Numbered from the stretch's first letter, positions 7,124-16,950 are shown. The stretch: 64,000 bases of DNA from Aestuariivirga sp. (GCF_020252395.1 NZ_JADCDB010000014.1:1-64000); one strand, 5' to 3'. Numbers and translations: made by a program. Notes: a model not told the origin generated them from the sequence alone.

Positions 7124-9082
7124 ATGATTTCCTTGACCTTCCCGGATGGCGCCGGGCGCCAGGTCGAAGCCGGGGTCTCCGCCCGCGATGTGGCGGCAGG
7201 AATTTCCAAGTCGCTCGAGAAGAAGGCGGTGGCCGCGGTCGTCAACGGCCAGCTGGTCGACCTCGCCGATCCCATCACCACCGATGCGACACTCCGCATC
7301 GTCACGCGCGATGACCCGGAAGCGCTTGAGCTCATCCGCCATGACTGCGCCCATGTGCTGGCTGAGGCCGTGCAGGAGCTCTTCCCCGGCACGCAGGTGA
7401 CGATCGGCCCCGTCATCGAGAACGGCTTCTACTACGACTTCTTCCGCAACGAGCCCTTCACCACCGAGGACTTCGCGGCGATCGAGAAGAAGATGCGCGA
7501 GATCATCCAGCGCGACAAACCCTTCACCAAGACCACCAAGACGCGCGAGGAAGCCAAGCAGTTCTTCCGCAACAAGGGCGAGCTGTTCAAGGTCGAACTC
7601 ATCGATGCGATCCCGCAGGGCCAGGACATCAAGTTCTACGACCAGGGCGGCTGGACCGACCTGTGCCGCGGTCCGCATATGACGTCGACCGGCAAGATCG
7701 GCAATGCCTTCAAGCTCATGAAGGTGGCAGGCGCCTATTGGCGCGGCGATTCGAAGAACCCGATGCTCACGCGCATCTACGGCACCGCCTGGGCCAACGA
7801 GGCCGACCTCAAGGCCTATCTCCACGCGCTGGAGGAGGCCGAGAAACGCGACCACCGCAAGCTCGGCCGCGAGATGGACCTGTTCCATTTTCAGGAAGAG
7901 GGCCCGGGCGTCGTGTTCTGGCACGCCAAGGGCTGGACAATGTTCCAGCAGTTGATCGCCTACATGCGCCGCCGCCTCGCCAAGCTCGGCTATGACGAGG
8001 TGAACGCGCCGCAGCTCCTCGACAAGTCGCTGTGGGAAACCTCTGGCCACTGGGGCTGGTACAAGGAGGCGATGTTCGCCGCCACCTCCGCCGGCGACAC
8101 GACCGAGGACGACCAGGTCTTCGCCATCAAGCCGATGAACTGCCCCGGCCACGTGCAGATTTTCAAGCATGGGCTCCGCTCCTACCGCGAGCTTCCGCTG
8201 CGCTTCGCCGAATTCGGCAATGTCCACCGCTACGAGCCGTCCGGCGCCTTGCACGGCCTGATGCGGGTGCGCGGATTCACGCAGGATGACGCGCATATCT
8301 TCTGCACCGAAGACCAGATGGCGGATGAATGCCTCGCCATCAATGATCTGATCCTCTCCACCTACAAGGACTTCGGCTTCGACCAGATCGTGGTGAAGCT
8401 CTCGACGCGCCCCGAAAAGCGCGTGGGCTCGGACGAGGCCTGGGACCGGGCCGAAAGCATCATGTCGAAGGTGCTGGAGCAGATCGCGGCCTCCTCCGGG
8501 GGCAAGATCAAGACGGCGGTGAACCCGGGCGAGGGCGCCTTCTACGGCCCCAAATTCGAATATGTGCTGCGCGACGCGATCGGCCGTGACTGGCAGTGCG
8601 GCACAACGCAGGTGGACTTCAACCTGCCCGAACGCTTCGGCGCCTTCTATATTGGAGCCGACGGCGAGAAGAGGGCGCCGGTGATGATCCACCGCGCCAT
8701 CTGCGGCTCGATGGAACGCTTCCTCGGCATCCTGATCGAGCATTTCGCCGGCCACTTCCCGCTGTGGCTCGCGCCCACCCAGGTGGTTGTGGCGACGATC
8801 ACGTCCGACAGCAACGCCTATGCGCAAGAGGTACGCGGCATGCTGCGCAAGGCGGGCTTGCGAGCCGAGGCCGATCTCCGCAACGAAAAGATCAACTACA
8901 AGGTCCGCGAACACTCGGTCGGCAAGGTTCCGGTCATCCTCGTCGTCGGCAAGCGCGAGATGGAAGAACGCGCCGTCAACGTCCGCCGCCTCGGATCACA
9001 GGACCAGACCCAGATGACACTCGACGCGGTGATCGCCGCGCTGAAGGACGAGGCGGCCCCGCCGGACCTGAAGCGGGATTAG
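7124..9082 (+). CDS. thrS: Threonine--tRNA ligase
   Basis: This 652-residue class II aminoacyl-tRNA synthetase has an N-terminal TGS domain (residues 1-60), a second additional (SAD) editing domain with [17 protein letters not shown] and TDLCRGPHM, the catalytic core with [10 protein letters not shown] and [20 protein letters not shown], and a C-terminal anticodon-binding domain. The ATG at 7124 is preceded by AGGAGG at ideal spacing, which decides the start over the open frame from 7097. No T-box leader is visible in the short region after yidD. Confidence 0.97.
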   Translation: MISLTFPDGAGRQVEAGVSARDVAAGISKSLEKKAVAAVVNGQLVDLADPITTDATLRIVTRDDPEALELIRHDCAHVLAEAVQELFPGTQVTIGPVIENGFYYDFFRNEPFTTEDFAAIEKKMREIIQRDKPFTKTTKTREEAKQFFRNKGELFKVELIDAIPQGQDIKFYDQGGWTDLCRGPHMTSTGKIGNAFKLMKVAGAYWRGDSKNPMLTRIYGTAWANEADLKAYLHALEEAEKRDHRKLGREMDLFHFQEEGPGVVFWHAKGWTMFQQLIAYMRRRLAKLGYDEVNAPQLLDKSLWETSGHWGWYKEAMFAATSAGDTTEDDQVFAIKPMNCPGHVQIFKHGLRSYRELPLRFAEFGNVHRYEPSGALHGLMRVRGFTQDDAHIFCTEDQMADECLAINDLILSTYKDFGFDQIVVKLSTRPEKRVGSDEAWDRAESIMSKVLEQIAASSGGKIKTAVNPGEGAFYGPKFEYVLRDAIGRDWQCGTTQVDFNLPERFGAFYIGADGEKRAPVMIHRAICGSMERFLGILIEHFAGHFPLWLAPTQVVVATITSDSNAYAQEVRGMLRKAGLRAEADLRNEKINYKVREHSVGKVPVILVVGKREMEERAVNVRRLGSQDQTQMTLDAVIAALKDEAAPPDLKRD

Positions 9083-9328
9083 TTTCCGACTTGTTCTCCC
9101 GCCATTCGCGTGCTTGGGCATTGAGGCGGACTGGGAGGTTGTGGGCGATGGCGGCGGCAGGTCCGGAGGCGCGCTGGCAGTCTCTCCCAAATACCACACC
9201 CGGACCGTCAGCCCCACCATCGGGACGCTAAGCGAAAGCCGGGGCGACGGCAATAAAGAGGGCCTGACTATAAGGATGAACTTTCCCCCGACTTCCTTCA
9301 TCATGGCCCCACACGAATTGGACCTATT

Positions 9329-11770
9329 ATGACCCTTCCTTCGCATGCGCAATATGTGGTGATCGGCGGCGGCATCATCGGCTGCTCGACGGCCTATCAT
9401 CTGGCACGGGACCACAAGGCTGACGTCGTGTTGCTGGAGCAGAACAAGCTCACCTCCGGTTCCACCTGGCATGCGGCGGGCCTCGTGGGCCAGCTGCGCT
9501 CCTCGGCCTCGATTACCCAGGTACTGAAATACTCGGTCGATCTCTACAAGCGGCTCGACGGGGAGACGGGACTTGCCACCGGCTGGAAGATGACCGGCTG
9601 TCTCAGGCTCGCGACCACCGAGGATCGCTGGACGGAGTTCAAGCGGCTGGCAACAACCGCCCAGAGCTTCGGCATGGAGATGCACCTCGTCTCAGCCGAA
9701 GAGGTCAAGAAGATGTGGCCGCTGATGGATGTGTCGGATCTCGCCGGCGCCTCGTGGCTGCCGACGGACGGGCAGGCCTCACCCTCGGACATTGCGCAGT
9801 CGCTGGCCAAGGGTGCCCGCATGCATGGCGCGAAAATCGTCGAGGGCTGCCGCGTCGAGGGCTTCGACATCGCGCAAGGCCGGGTGACGGCGATCCGCAC
9901 CAATCGGGGGACCATCGCCTGCGAGACGGTCATCAACTGCGGCGGCCAGTGGGCCCGCCAGATCGGCGCCATGGCGGGCGTGTCCGTGCCGCTGCAGCCG
10001 GTGAAGCACCAATATGTCATCACCGAAAAGGTGGAGGGCCTCAGCCCCGATGCCGCGACGCTGCGCGACCCCGACCGCCGCACCTATTTCAAGGAGGAGG
10101 TGGGCGGCCTCGTCTTCGGCGGCTACGAGCCGGACCCCATTGCCTGGACCACAGGTGACGTGCCGGGCGACTTCGAATTTCAGCTCTTCGAGGATGACTG
10201 GGACCATTTCGAGCAGCATATGGCGCAAGCGCTGGTGCGCGTGCCCGCACTTGCCAAGACCGGCGTCAAGAAGATGATCAATGGCCCGGAGAGCTTCACG
10301 CCTGACGGCAACTTCATCCTTGGCCGCGCGCCGGAGCTGAAGAACTTCTATGTCGGAGCGGGCTTCAACGCCTTCGGCATCGCCTCGGGCGGTGGTGCGG
10401 GCTGGGTGCTGGCGGAATGGGCGGCGAAGGGCGAGGCGCCGATGGACCTCTGGGCCGTCGACATCCGCCGCTTCTCCGGCCTGCACAAGGACCGCGCCTG
10501 GACCTGCGAAAGGACACTCGAGGCCTACGGCAAGCATTACACGGTGGCTTTCCCGCATGAGGAATACCAGAGCGGCCGCCCGCGCATCGTCTCGCCGCTT
10601 TATGAGCGGCTGAAGGGCCTCAACGCCTGTTTCGGCTCCAAGCTTGGCTGGGAGCGGCCCAACTGGTTCGCGCCGCCGGATGTCGAACCCAAGGACGTTT
10701 ACTCGATGGGCCGCCAGAACTGGTTCCCGCATGTGGGCGAGGAGCACCGGGCGGTGCGCGAGCGCGCCGGGCTGTTCGACCAGTCGTCCTTCGCCAAGTA
10801 TGAGTTGAAGGGCCGGGACGCGGCGGAGGCCATCACCTTCATCGCGGCCAACCGCGTGGCGCGCGGGCCTGGCAAGCTTACCTATACCCAGATGCTCAAC
10901 AGCCGCGGCGGCATCGAATGCGACCTCACGGTGGCGCAACTCGCCGAGGATCACTTTTATATCGTCACCGGCACCGGCTTCCGCACTCATGATTTCGCGT
11001 GGATCAGGGAGCATCTCCGGCCGGGCCTCGATGCGAGCCTCACCGACGTCACCGAGCAATGGGGCACGCTCTCGCTCATGGGCCCGGCGTCACGCACCAT
11101 TCTCGCCAAGGTGACCGAAGCGGATGTGAGCAACGCCGGCTTCCCCTTCGGCACGGTGCGCGAGATCGCCATTGCCGGGGCGCGAGTTCGGGCGCTGCGT
11201 GTCACCTATGTGGGCGAGCTCGGCTGGGAGCTGCATGTGCCGATCGCCGCAACCGGAAGTTTATTCGATGCGCTGATGGCGGCCGGCGGCCCTCACGGCA
11301 TTGTGCCCGCCGGTTACCGCGCCATCGAATCGCTCCGCCTTGAGAAGGGCTACCGCGCCTGGGGGGCGGACATCACGCCCAACGACTCGCCCTTCCATGC
11401 CGGGCTCGGCTGGGCGGTGAAGTTGCGGACGAACGAGGACTTCTTAGGCCGCGCGGCGAGCGAGACCATCGCCTCCAAACCGTTGGTGAAGATGCTGGCG
11501 GGCTTCACCGCGGAGCGGGATGACGTGGTGCTGGCGGGGCGCGAAACCATCCTCCGCGACGGCCAGTTTGCGGGCTATCTCACCAGCGGCGGCTATGGCT
11601 ACACGGTGGGGCGGCCCGTGGGGTATGGCTATGTGCGCCGCGCCGAGGGGGTGGACGACGCCTATCTCCGGTCAGGCCGCTATGAGCTGGTGGTGGCAAA
11701 GCAGGTGGTGGCGGCCCGCATCCACCTGGCGGCGCTGCATGATCCGGCGAGTCTGAGGGTCAAGGGCTGA
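9329..11770 (+). CDS. Dimethylglycine/sarcosine dehydrogenase-type flavoprotein
   Basis: The 813-residue protein joins an N-terminal FAD-dependent DAO domain to a C-terminal GcvT-like folate-binding module. The dinucleotide motif VVIGGGIIGCSTAYHL spans residues 10-25. STWHAAGLVGQLR follows, where His48 matches the histidine that carries covalent FAD in dimethylglycine dehydrogenase. From about residue 460 the aminomethyltransferase-like part begins (GRQNWFPHVGEEHRAVRERA) and ends in a GCV_T C-terminal barrel. These enzymes oxidatively N-demethylate dimethylglycine or sarcosine and pass the one-carbon unit to tetrahydrofolate. A paralogue lies at 51374. The exact substrate cannot be fixed from sequence, and no clear ribosome site is visible before the ATG. 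The 246 bases upstream hold no gene. Confidence 0.85.
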   Translation: MTLPSHAQYVVIGGGIIGCSTAYHLARDHKADVVLLEQNKLTSGSTWHAAGLVGQLRSSASITQVLKYSVDLYKRLDGETGLATGWKMTGCLRLATTEDRWTEFKRLATTAQSFGMEMHLVSAEEVKKMWPLMDVSDLAGASWLPTDGQASPSDIAQSLAKGARMHGAKIVEGCRVEGFDIAQGRVTAIRTNRGTIACETVINCGGQWARQIGAMAGVSVPLQPVKHQYVITEKVEGLSPDAATLRDPDRRTYFKEEVGGLVFGGYEPDPIAWTTGDVPGDFEFQLFEDDWDHFEQHMAQALVRVPALAKTGVKKMINGPESFTPDGNFILGRAPELKNFYVGAGFNAFGIASGGGAGWVLAEWAAKGEAPMDLWAVDIRRFSGLHKDRAWTCERTLEAYGKHYTVAFPHEEYQSGRPRIVSPLYERLKGLNACFGSKLGWERPNWFAPPDVEPKDVYSMGRQNWFPHVGEEHRAVRERAGLFDQSSFAKYELKGRDAAEAITFIAANRVARGPGKLTYTQMLNSRGGIECDLTVAQLAEDHFYIVTGTGFRTHDFAWIREHLRPGLDASLTDVTEQWGTLSLMGPASRTILAKVTEADVSNAGFPFGTVREIAIAGARVRALRVTYVGELGWELHVPIAATGSLFDALMAAGGPHGIVPAGYRAIESLRLEKGYRAWGADITPNDSPFHAGLGWAVKLRTNEDFLGRAASETIASKPLVKMLAGFTAERDDVVLAGRETILRDGQFAGYLTSGGYGYTVGRPVGYGYVRRAEGVDDAYLRSGRYELVVAKQVVAARIHLAALHDPASLRVKG

Positions 11771-11946
11771 CGAGAGCTTGCGGACCGGGAGTGCAATCGA
11801 TAAATCTGCGGTAGCATTAATTCGAGTTCAATTGCTTTCTGTCAGACAATCCCTCACAAGCTGCGAGCTATCGTTAATCTGTGCTTACCGTTTGCCCGGC
11901 AATTTGGTACGACACAACAGTGATTTCCACACCCGACGAGAGGACC

Positions 11947-12558
11947 ATGATGCTTTCCCGCCGCGCAGTCCTGACTGGAGCGTCCGCAGCCCTGCTGTCG
12001 GTTCCCCTGTCCACTGCGGCCCTTCCGCAGGCTGCCGATGACGATCCCTATCCGCTGCCCCCCTTCGACTACAGCAAGATTCCCGCCCCCTTCCGTCCGG
12101 CGGCGGTGGCCTACACTGGCCGCCAGTGGCCGGGCACCATCATCGTCGACACGCCCAACCGCCAGATCTACCTGGTGCAGGAGGGCGGCCAGGCGCTGCG
12201 TTGGGGCTGTGCTGTCGGCAAGGATGGGTTCCGCTGGGCTGGCCTTGCCGACATCGGCCGCAAGGTCATGTGGCCGCGCTGGACTCCCCCTAAGGAAATG
12301 ATCGCACGCGTGCCGGAGAAGGCAAAATGGGCTAACGGCATGCCGGGCGGCCCGGATAATCCGCTGGGCGCGCGCGCTCTCTATCTCTTCCAGAACGGCC
12401 AGGACACGCTCTACCGCATCCATGGCACCACCGACCCGATGTCGATCGGCCACAACGCTTCATCCGGCTGCATCCGCATGATCAACCAGGACGTGGAGGA
12501 ACTCTATCGCCGCGTTCCTATCGGCACCCGCGTCGTGGTGTTGGCGGAAGGAGTTTGA
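11947..12558 (+). CDS. L,D-transpeptidase (YkuD domain), exported
   Basis: The 203-residue protein starts with a twin-arginine-like signal, SRRAVLTGASAALL at residues 4-17, followed by a cleavable region near AALPQA. A YkuD domain fills the rest, ending in HGTTDPMSIGHNASSGCIRM at 159-178. His159 and Cys175 in SSGCIR are the catalytic signature. It should cross-link peptidoglycan or attach proteins to it in the periplasm. GAGAGGA precedes the ATG at 11947; the next codon is also ATG. A small lipoprotein gene follows 4 bases after the stop. Confidence 0.9.
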   Translation: MMLSRRAVLTGASAALLSVPLSTAALPQAADDDPYPLPPFDYSKIPAPFRPAAVAYTGRQWPGTIIVDTPNRQIYLVQEGGQALRWGCAVGKDGFRWAGLADIGRKVMWPRWTPPKEMIARVPEKAKWANGMPGGPDNPLGARALYLFQNGQDTLYRIHGTTDPMSIGHNASSGCIRMINQDVEELYRRVPIGTRVVVLAEGV

Positions 12559-12562
12559 CGCA

Positions 12563-12997
12563 ATGCGATTCGCCCGCGGCCTTTCCGGCCTGATGCTTGC
12601 GGCGGCAGCCGTGGGGCTTGCCGCCTGCGCATCGGGCAAGACGACGCCCGATCTTGCGCCCGTCACCACGGCGCCGGTTGCGCCCGCTCCGGGGCCGCTG
12701 CCGGTAGGCAACGCGCTCACCGCCGCCCAGATCACCAATGCGCTGGCGGAGCGCAAATTCACTTATGCCGCGCCCAGCATGAAAGGCACTGTGACCTTTT
12801 ATAAGGACGGCACCTTCGAATATGACCAGGCGGGCAGGGGCACCGGAACCGGCATCTGGCAAGCCGCCGACGGCAAGCTGTGTCAGGCCCGCAACCCCAC
12901 GAGCTGGCTGCCCAAGGGCACACCCTCGACCTGCCAGCCCATCACGTCCGACGGCATGAGGCTGACGGCAGGTCCGGTCCAGTTTACGCCTCTTTAA
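12563..12997 (+). CDS. Small predicted lipoprotein
   Basis: The 144-residue protein has a signal peptide with a lipobox, VGLAAC, placing the lipidated Cys at residue 22. A proline- and alanine-rich linker follows, then a compact domain from about residue 50. The domain includes VTFYKDGTFEYDQ and GTGIWQAADGKLCQ, a pattern seen in small periplasmic proteins that share a repeated xGTxxW-like strand. No function is recognised. It starts four bases after the L,D-transpeptidase stop with GGAAGGAG in between, so the two form an operon and it may assist cell-wall work. Confidence 0.75.
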   Translation: MRFARGLSGLMLAAAAVGLAACASGKTTPDLAPVTTAPVAPAPGPLPVGNALTAAQITNALAERKFTYAAPSMKGTVTFYKDGTFEYDQAGRGTGTGIWQAADGKLCQARNPTSWLPKGTPSTCQPITSDGMRLTAGPVQFTPL

Positions 12998-13178
12998 CGG
13001 CGGCTCCACCTGGCTGACCACTCCGCTCTGTGTAAGGACCTTCGCGCGCGGAGAGTCTACTCGCCGCCTGTCCGGGCGGACGCGGTTTCCACGAACAATG
13101 CGCCGGATTCATCTTTCGTAAGCCATTTCCTGCGATGCTCGGTTTTGAAATCGCTAATTTCATCGCCGGAGACTCACC

Positions 13179-14006
13179 ATGAAGACGTTGCTTCTCGCAT
13201 CCTGCGCCACTCTGATGCTCGCCGGTTGGGCAGGGGGCGCGCGGGCGGGCGATCTCGGCCTTGCAGGCTCGACCTATGATTGGTCGGGCGGCTATCTGGG
13301 CGTCAACGCCGGCGCGGCCATCAACAGCAGCGAGTTCAGCTCCAACTACGTCTATACCGGTTCGGCCGAAATTGACGACGAAACGCGCGCGCTGATCGAC
13401 AACTTCGACTTCAGCGACACCGCAGATGACCTGCGGTTCACCGGCGGCTTTCTGGCAGGCTATAACTGGCAGTATTCCAACTTCGTGCTGGGCGCCGAGG
13501 CTGACGTCAACTACATCGGCTTCAACAGCAGCGTGAGCCACAACGTCGGCGACGCCATCAGCCAGGTGATGACGCCCGAGACCGCATCGGGCACGGACAA
13601 GATCGACTATAGCGCAGACTGGTTCGGAACGGTGCGTGCGCGGTTAGGCTATGCCATGAGTGACGTGCTGATCTATGGCACCGGCGGCCTTGCCTGGGGC
13701 CATATGAAAATCAAGCAGTCGCTGGAAGCCAGCAACAACGACGGCGAATCGCTCAGTTGGTCAGGCGAGGAAGACGGCTACAGGGCCGGCTGGACGCTGG
13801 GCGGCGGCATCGAATATGGCGCCGGCCGCTGGCTGCTCGGTGCCGAATATCTCTACGTCAATCTTGGCAGCTACAATTGGGGCGATTCGGGCGACGTCTT
13901 CCTCGCCGACGAGACGCTCAATGATGACTTCAACAATGTGAGGCAGAAGGGCAACGCCGACTATGCCTTCAGCGTGGTGCGCGCCACCCTTAAGTACCGG
14001 TTCTGA
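13179..14006 (+). CDS. Outer membrane beta-barrel protein (Omp25/Omp31-like)
   Basis: A signal peptide ending GGARAGD is followed by a 250-residue beta-barrel with alternating hydrophobic/aromatic strands. Family hallmarks are YDWSGGYLGVNAGAAI at the start, FTGGFLAGYNWQ, DWFGTVRARLGYAMSDVLIY and a terminal strand ending LKYRF, with a C-terminal Phe for BAM recognition. Such proteins are abundant structural surface proteins in Hyphomicrobiales. It stands alone. The 181 bases upstream hold no other gene and presumably carry its promoter. Confidence 0.85.
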   Translation: MKTLLLASCATLMLAGWAGGARAGDLGLAGSTYDWSGGYLGVNAGAAINSSEFSSNYVYTGSAEIDDETRALIDNFDFSDTADDLRFTGGFLAGYNWQYSNFVLGAEADVNYIGFNSSVSHNVGDAISQVMTPETASGTDKIDYSADWFGTVRARLGYAMSDVLIYGTGGLAWGHMKIKQSLEASNNDGESLSWSGEEDGYRAGWTLGGGIEYGAGRWLLGAEYLYVNLGSYNWGDSGDVFLADETLNDDFNNVRQKGNADYAFSVVRATLKYRF

Positions 14007-14370
14007 ACAAACGGGTGACGGCTCGGTAGATGAGAGAAACGGTCCCACTTTCACAAAGACTCCGGCGGGCAGCGTCTGCTGCGGCCGGATGCGGATCGCG
14101 GAGTTGAAAGCGGTTCTCATGAAATTGCAATCAGAACTCGCGTGAGATCAAGGGAACGCAGTTTGCCCTTCTCTGATTCTTGAGCAAATCCCGTTTAGTT
14201 GGAAGAGCGGCAGTCTTGGGCGTATGCGGCGCACTCTGTGGGGGAGAGCAGAGTACTTCGTTGGCGATTTCGTTCTACAGTGTGCTGCCGCTATGGGCGG
14301 CGTTTTGAACTTGGCATCGCTATCGGCGGTTCACGGTCCGGGCGGGCCAGTTTCATGCATCTCGTCATCG
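14007..14370. other. Gene-free region between the OMP gene and the TetR gene
   Basis: These 364 bases separate the stops of two convergent genes. I see no coding frame with plausible start, composition or similarity, no tRNA and no clear terminator. It is a candidate site of past deletion. Confidence 0.4.
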
Positions 14371-14952
14371 CTAACGGCCCAGCAGTTCGAGCACTATCAT
14401 CTTGAACTGGTCGATCGAGGCCGATGTCCGGTCGACCTTTGCGCGCAGCATCGCGCCCTGCAGTCCGTTCTGGATAAAGTCGGCCATGGCGGCGGGTTCG
14501 ATAGTCATCGCGATCTCGCCCCGCGCTTGCGCCCGGGCAAGCGCTCCCGCCAGAGGTGCACGCCAGCGGCGGAAGGCTTCGGATAGTTGCTGGCGCAGGG
14601 GTTCGCTTGCTCCCGTCACCTCGATGCCAAGATTGCCGACCAGGCAGCCATCGCGCGCCCCTGCTGCCATTACGCGGTTGCTTACCGCATCAATCAGAAG
14701 CGTGACCCGCTGCAGGATCGGCAGGCCGTCGTTGTCCATCAGACCGGCAAGTCCGGCCTCCCGCGCGCTTACATAGCGTTCGAGCGCAAGGGCTGCAAAG
14801 GCCTCCTTGGTGCCGAAATGGTTGAAGAATGAGCCCTTTGGCACGCCCGCCACAGCCGCGATGTCCTGCACCGTAGTGGCTGCATAGCCGCGTTCGTGCA
14901 GGACCTTCTGGCCTGCCTCGATCAGCACATCCCGCATGGAAACCCTTGGCAT
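14371..14952 (-). CDS. TetR/AcrR family repressor (NemR/AcuR-like)
   Basis: The 193-residue protein has an N-terminal helix-turn-helix, seen as YAATTVQDIAAVAGVPKGSF followed by FNHFGTKEAF. The C-terminal ligand domain contains ARDGCLVGNLGIEV, resembling the GCLxGNL segment of electrophile-sensing NemR-type regulators, with a Cys in the matching place. I chose the ATG at 14952, which has GGAG about ten bases upstream; a TTG at 14979 is the alternative. It is divergent from the MBL hydrolase gene, and a clear palindromic operator sits between them. It very likely represses both itself and the MBL-SDR genes. Confidence 0.87.
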   Translation of the reverse strand: MPRVSMRDVLIEAGQKVLHERGYAATTVQDIAAVAGVPKGSFFNHFGTKEAFAALALERYVSAREAGLAGLMDNDGLPILQRVTLLIDAVSNRVMAAGARDGCLVGNLGIEVTGASEPLRQQLSEAFRRWRAPLAGALARAQARGEIAMTIEPAAMADFIQNGLQGAMLRAKVDRTSASIDQFKMIVLELLGR

Positions 14953-14972
14953 CGCTTTCTCCGCACCAGCTC

Positions 14973-15003
14973 TTGACAAACTTAAAGTGTTCGGTCACTT
15001 TAA
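14973..15003 (+). promoter_or_regulatory. Promoter -35 and TetR-type operator for the MBL hydrolase gene
   Basis: TTGACA at 14973-14978 is a consensus -35 box. It is followed at 14982-15003 by a perfect inverted repeat TTAAAGTG-N6-CACTTTAA, placed in the spacer and -10 zone. Binding there would block RNA polymerase. Neighbouring TetR is the obvious ligand-responsive repressor. Confidence 0.7.
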
Positions 15004-15053
15004 TTTCCGAAACAATACATCTTCTTTCCAAAAACGCAAGAAAGGTTATACCG

Positions 15054-16088
15054 ATGCATACCACTTTGCCTGTTCTCAACCGCCGCACCGTGTTGCGGAC
15101 CAGCGGGGCCCTTGCGCTGGCAGCCGGTGCCGCAACCGTTTCGAATATCCTGCCGGGCGTGGCAGGCGGGGCTGCCGCCGAGGCCTCGCCGGCCACCCCG
15201 GCGGTCGGGGTCTACCCGTTCAGGATCGGCGCATTCCAGGCCTATTCGGTTTCCGATGGCGGCGGGCCGGCCCCGAACTTCCCGGTCTACCCGGTCTTCA
15301 CCGGTCCGGCTGCGCCGAAGGAAGAGGTCGAAGCCCTTCTGGAAAGCCACTTCCTGCCACGCGACCTGGCGCGGGGTGACATCAACAACCTGTTGGTCGA
15401 TACCGGCAAGAACAGGGTGCTTTTCGACACCGGAGCCGCGGGCCTGATGGGGCCGCTTGGCGGGCATTTGCCATCTCGCCTCGCTGCGGCGGGGCTTGAT
15501 CCCTCGACCATCGATACGGTTGTTCTGAGCCACGGCCATTTCGACCACATCGGCGGCATCCTTTCGGCGGAGGGCAAGCTGAACTACCCCAACGCCACGT
15601 TCGTCATGGCCGAAGACGAATGGGCGTTCTGGACTGCCGACGACGTCGAAGCCAAGCTGGTCGCGGCGGGTGTACCCGACGGGCTGCGGTCGGCGCTGCT
15701 TCCGGCGGTAAAAGCCAACCTTGCGGCAATCAAGGACAAGATTACCTTGATCAAGGCCGGGGCTGATGTGGTCCCGGGCGTTTCGACCATCGCCACGCAC
15801 GGGCATACGCCGGGGCACGTTGCCTTCCGGGTTTCGTCGGGCGATGCAGATCTGATCAACATCGTCGATGTGGTCCACAACTATGTGACCGGAATGGCTC
15901 ATCCGGAATGGACGCCGATCGTCGATCAGGATCCGGGGCAGGCCGCCGCGACGCGCGCAAAGCTTCCGGACCAGTTGGCGACAGACCGCACGCTGACCAT
16001 GGCCTATCACTTCCCCTTTCCGGGGCTGGGCCATGTGGCCCGCAAGGACGGCGCCTATGAATGGGTGCCGGCACCCTGGGTCTGGTGA
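15054..16088 (+). CDS. Tat-exported MBL-fold metallo-hydrolase
   Basis: The 344-residue protein begins with a twin-arginine signal, NRRTVLRTSGALALAAGAA at residues 9-27, and then a metallo-beta-lactamase domain. The zinc motif HGHFDH is at 160-165, a further ligand-like THGHTPGH lies near residue 245, and an Asp-containing IVDVVH follows. The overall plan resembles exported lactonase or organophosphate-hydrolase-like MBL enzymes. The substrate cannot be named. AAGAAAGG precedes the ATG at 15054. The gene heads an operon with the SDR and faces the TetR gene across a shared operator, so it is probably inducible by its substrate or a toxic electrophile. Confidence 0.83.
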   Translation: MHTTLPVLNRRTVLRTSGALALAAGAATVSNILPGVAGGAAAEASPATPAVGVYPFRIGAFQAYSVSDGGGPAPNFPVYPVFTGPAAPKEEVEALLESHFLPRDLARGDINNLLVDTGKNRVLFDTGAAGLMGPLGGHLPSRLAAAGLDPSTIDTVVLSHGHFDHIGGILSAEGKLNYPNATFVMAEDEWAFWTADDVEAKLVAAGVPDGLRSALLPAVKANLAAIKDKITLIKAGADVVPGVSTIATHGHTPGHVAFRVSSGDADLINIVDVVHNYVTGMAHPEWTPIVDQDPGQAAATRAKLPDQLATDRTLTMAYHFPFPGLGHVARKDGAYEWVPAPWVW

Positions 16089-16106
16089 TCTGACCCATAA
16101 CTGAAA

Positions 16107-16131
16107 GTCCGGCTCCGCGCGGGGGCCGGAC
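16107..16131 (+). repeat. Hairpin between MBL and SDR genes
   Basis: GTCCGGC at 16107-16113 pairs with GCCGGAC at 16125-16131. There is no T run, so it is more likely an mRNA-stabilising or attenuating hairpin than a full terminator. Confidence 0.45.
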
Positions 16132-16164
16132 CCATCCAATAGTCATCCAAAAGGGACATCGAAA

Positions 16165-16950
16165 ATGGAAAGCAAGGTGTGGTTCATCACCGGGGCATCC
16201 AGCGGCTTTGGCCGGGGAGTGCTGGAACGAATCCTCGACAACGGCGACCGCGCTGTAGCGGTGGCGCGCAACACGGGGCCGCTCGACGCCCTCGCGAAGC
16301 GCCACGTCGACAGGCTTCTGGTCCTCACGGCGGACGTGCGGGTAACGGCGGATGTTGAGGCGGCGGTCGCAAAGGCGGGACAACGTTTCGGGCGGATCGA
16401 TATCCTCCTGAACAACGCGGGCCACGGCCTGTTCGGCGGAATCGAAGAGGTCACCGAGGCCGATCTGCAGAATGTGTTCGAAACCAATGTCTTCGGCGCT
16501 ATGCGGCTCGTCCGGGCGGTCCTGCCGGTAATGCGGGCGCAAGGGGCGGGCCATATCATCAACATCAGTTCGGCCGTGGGACACGCCTCATGGCCGTTCG
16601 GCGGCGCTTATGCCGCGACGAAACACGCCATCGAAGCCCCGAGCGAGGCTTTGCAGGCCGAGGTCGCCCCGCTCGGGATCAGGGTGACTGTCATCAACCC
16701 GGGTTATTTCGCCACCGGCTTCGCGGGGTCCATGCCGATGGCCATGGCGAACCCGGCCTATCAGGCAATGCGCGACCAGGTTCTATCCGGGTTCGGCGCG
16801 ATGGCGGCTGGTAATCCGGACAAGGTTGTCGATGCGATCCTCGATGGCGCGCGTGACGCTGGCGCGCCATTTCGCCACTTCGTGGGCGATGATGGCAAGG
16901 CCTGGGCCAGACAGTCGCTCGCTGCCCGGCTGCAGGCGGTGGGGGCTTAG
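16165..16950 (+). CDS. Short-chain dehydrogenase/reductase
   Basis: This 261-residue classical SDR has the cofactor motif TGASSGFGRG, NNAGHG in the central strand, ISSAVGH with the catalytic Ser, and YAATKHAIEA with the catalytic Tyr and Lys. It is an NAD(P)-dependent alcohol or carbonyl oxidoreductase. Substrate is unknown. The acidic or basic residue pattern after the second strand does not settle the cofactor; the Arg in VARNTG suggests NADP. It lies 76 bases after the MBL gene and has AAGGGA before its ATG, so it probably shares the TetR-controlled transcript. Confidence 0.87.
   Translation: MESKVWFITGASSGFGRGVLERILDNGDRAVAVARNTGPLDALAKRHVDRLLVLTADVRVTADVEAAVAKAGQRFGRIDILLNNAGHGLFGGIEEVTEADLQNVFETNVFGAMRLVRAVLPVMRAQGAGHIINISSAVGHASWPFGGAYAATKHAIEAPSEALQAEVAPLGIRVTVINPGYFATGFAGSMPMAMANPAYQAMRDQVLSGFGAMAAGNPDKVVDAILDGARDAGAPFRHFVGDDGKAWARQSLAARLQAVGA

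Noticed and set aside
7085-8914. 609-codon minus-strand frame opposite thrS
   Set aside because: Antisense shadow; the plus frame is an unambiguous threonyl-tRNA synthetase.
9114-9332. 72-codon frame before the first dehydrogenase gene
   Set aside because: It lacks similarity, a ribosome site and plausible composition. I treat the 246 bases as intergenic.
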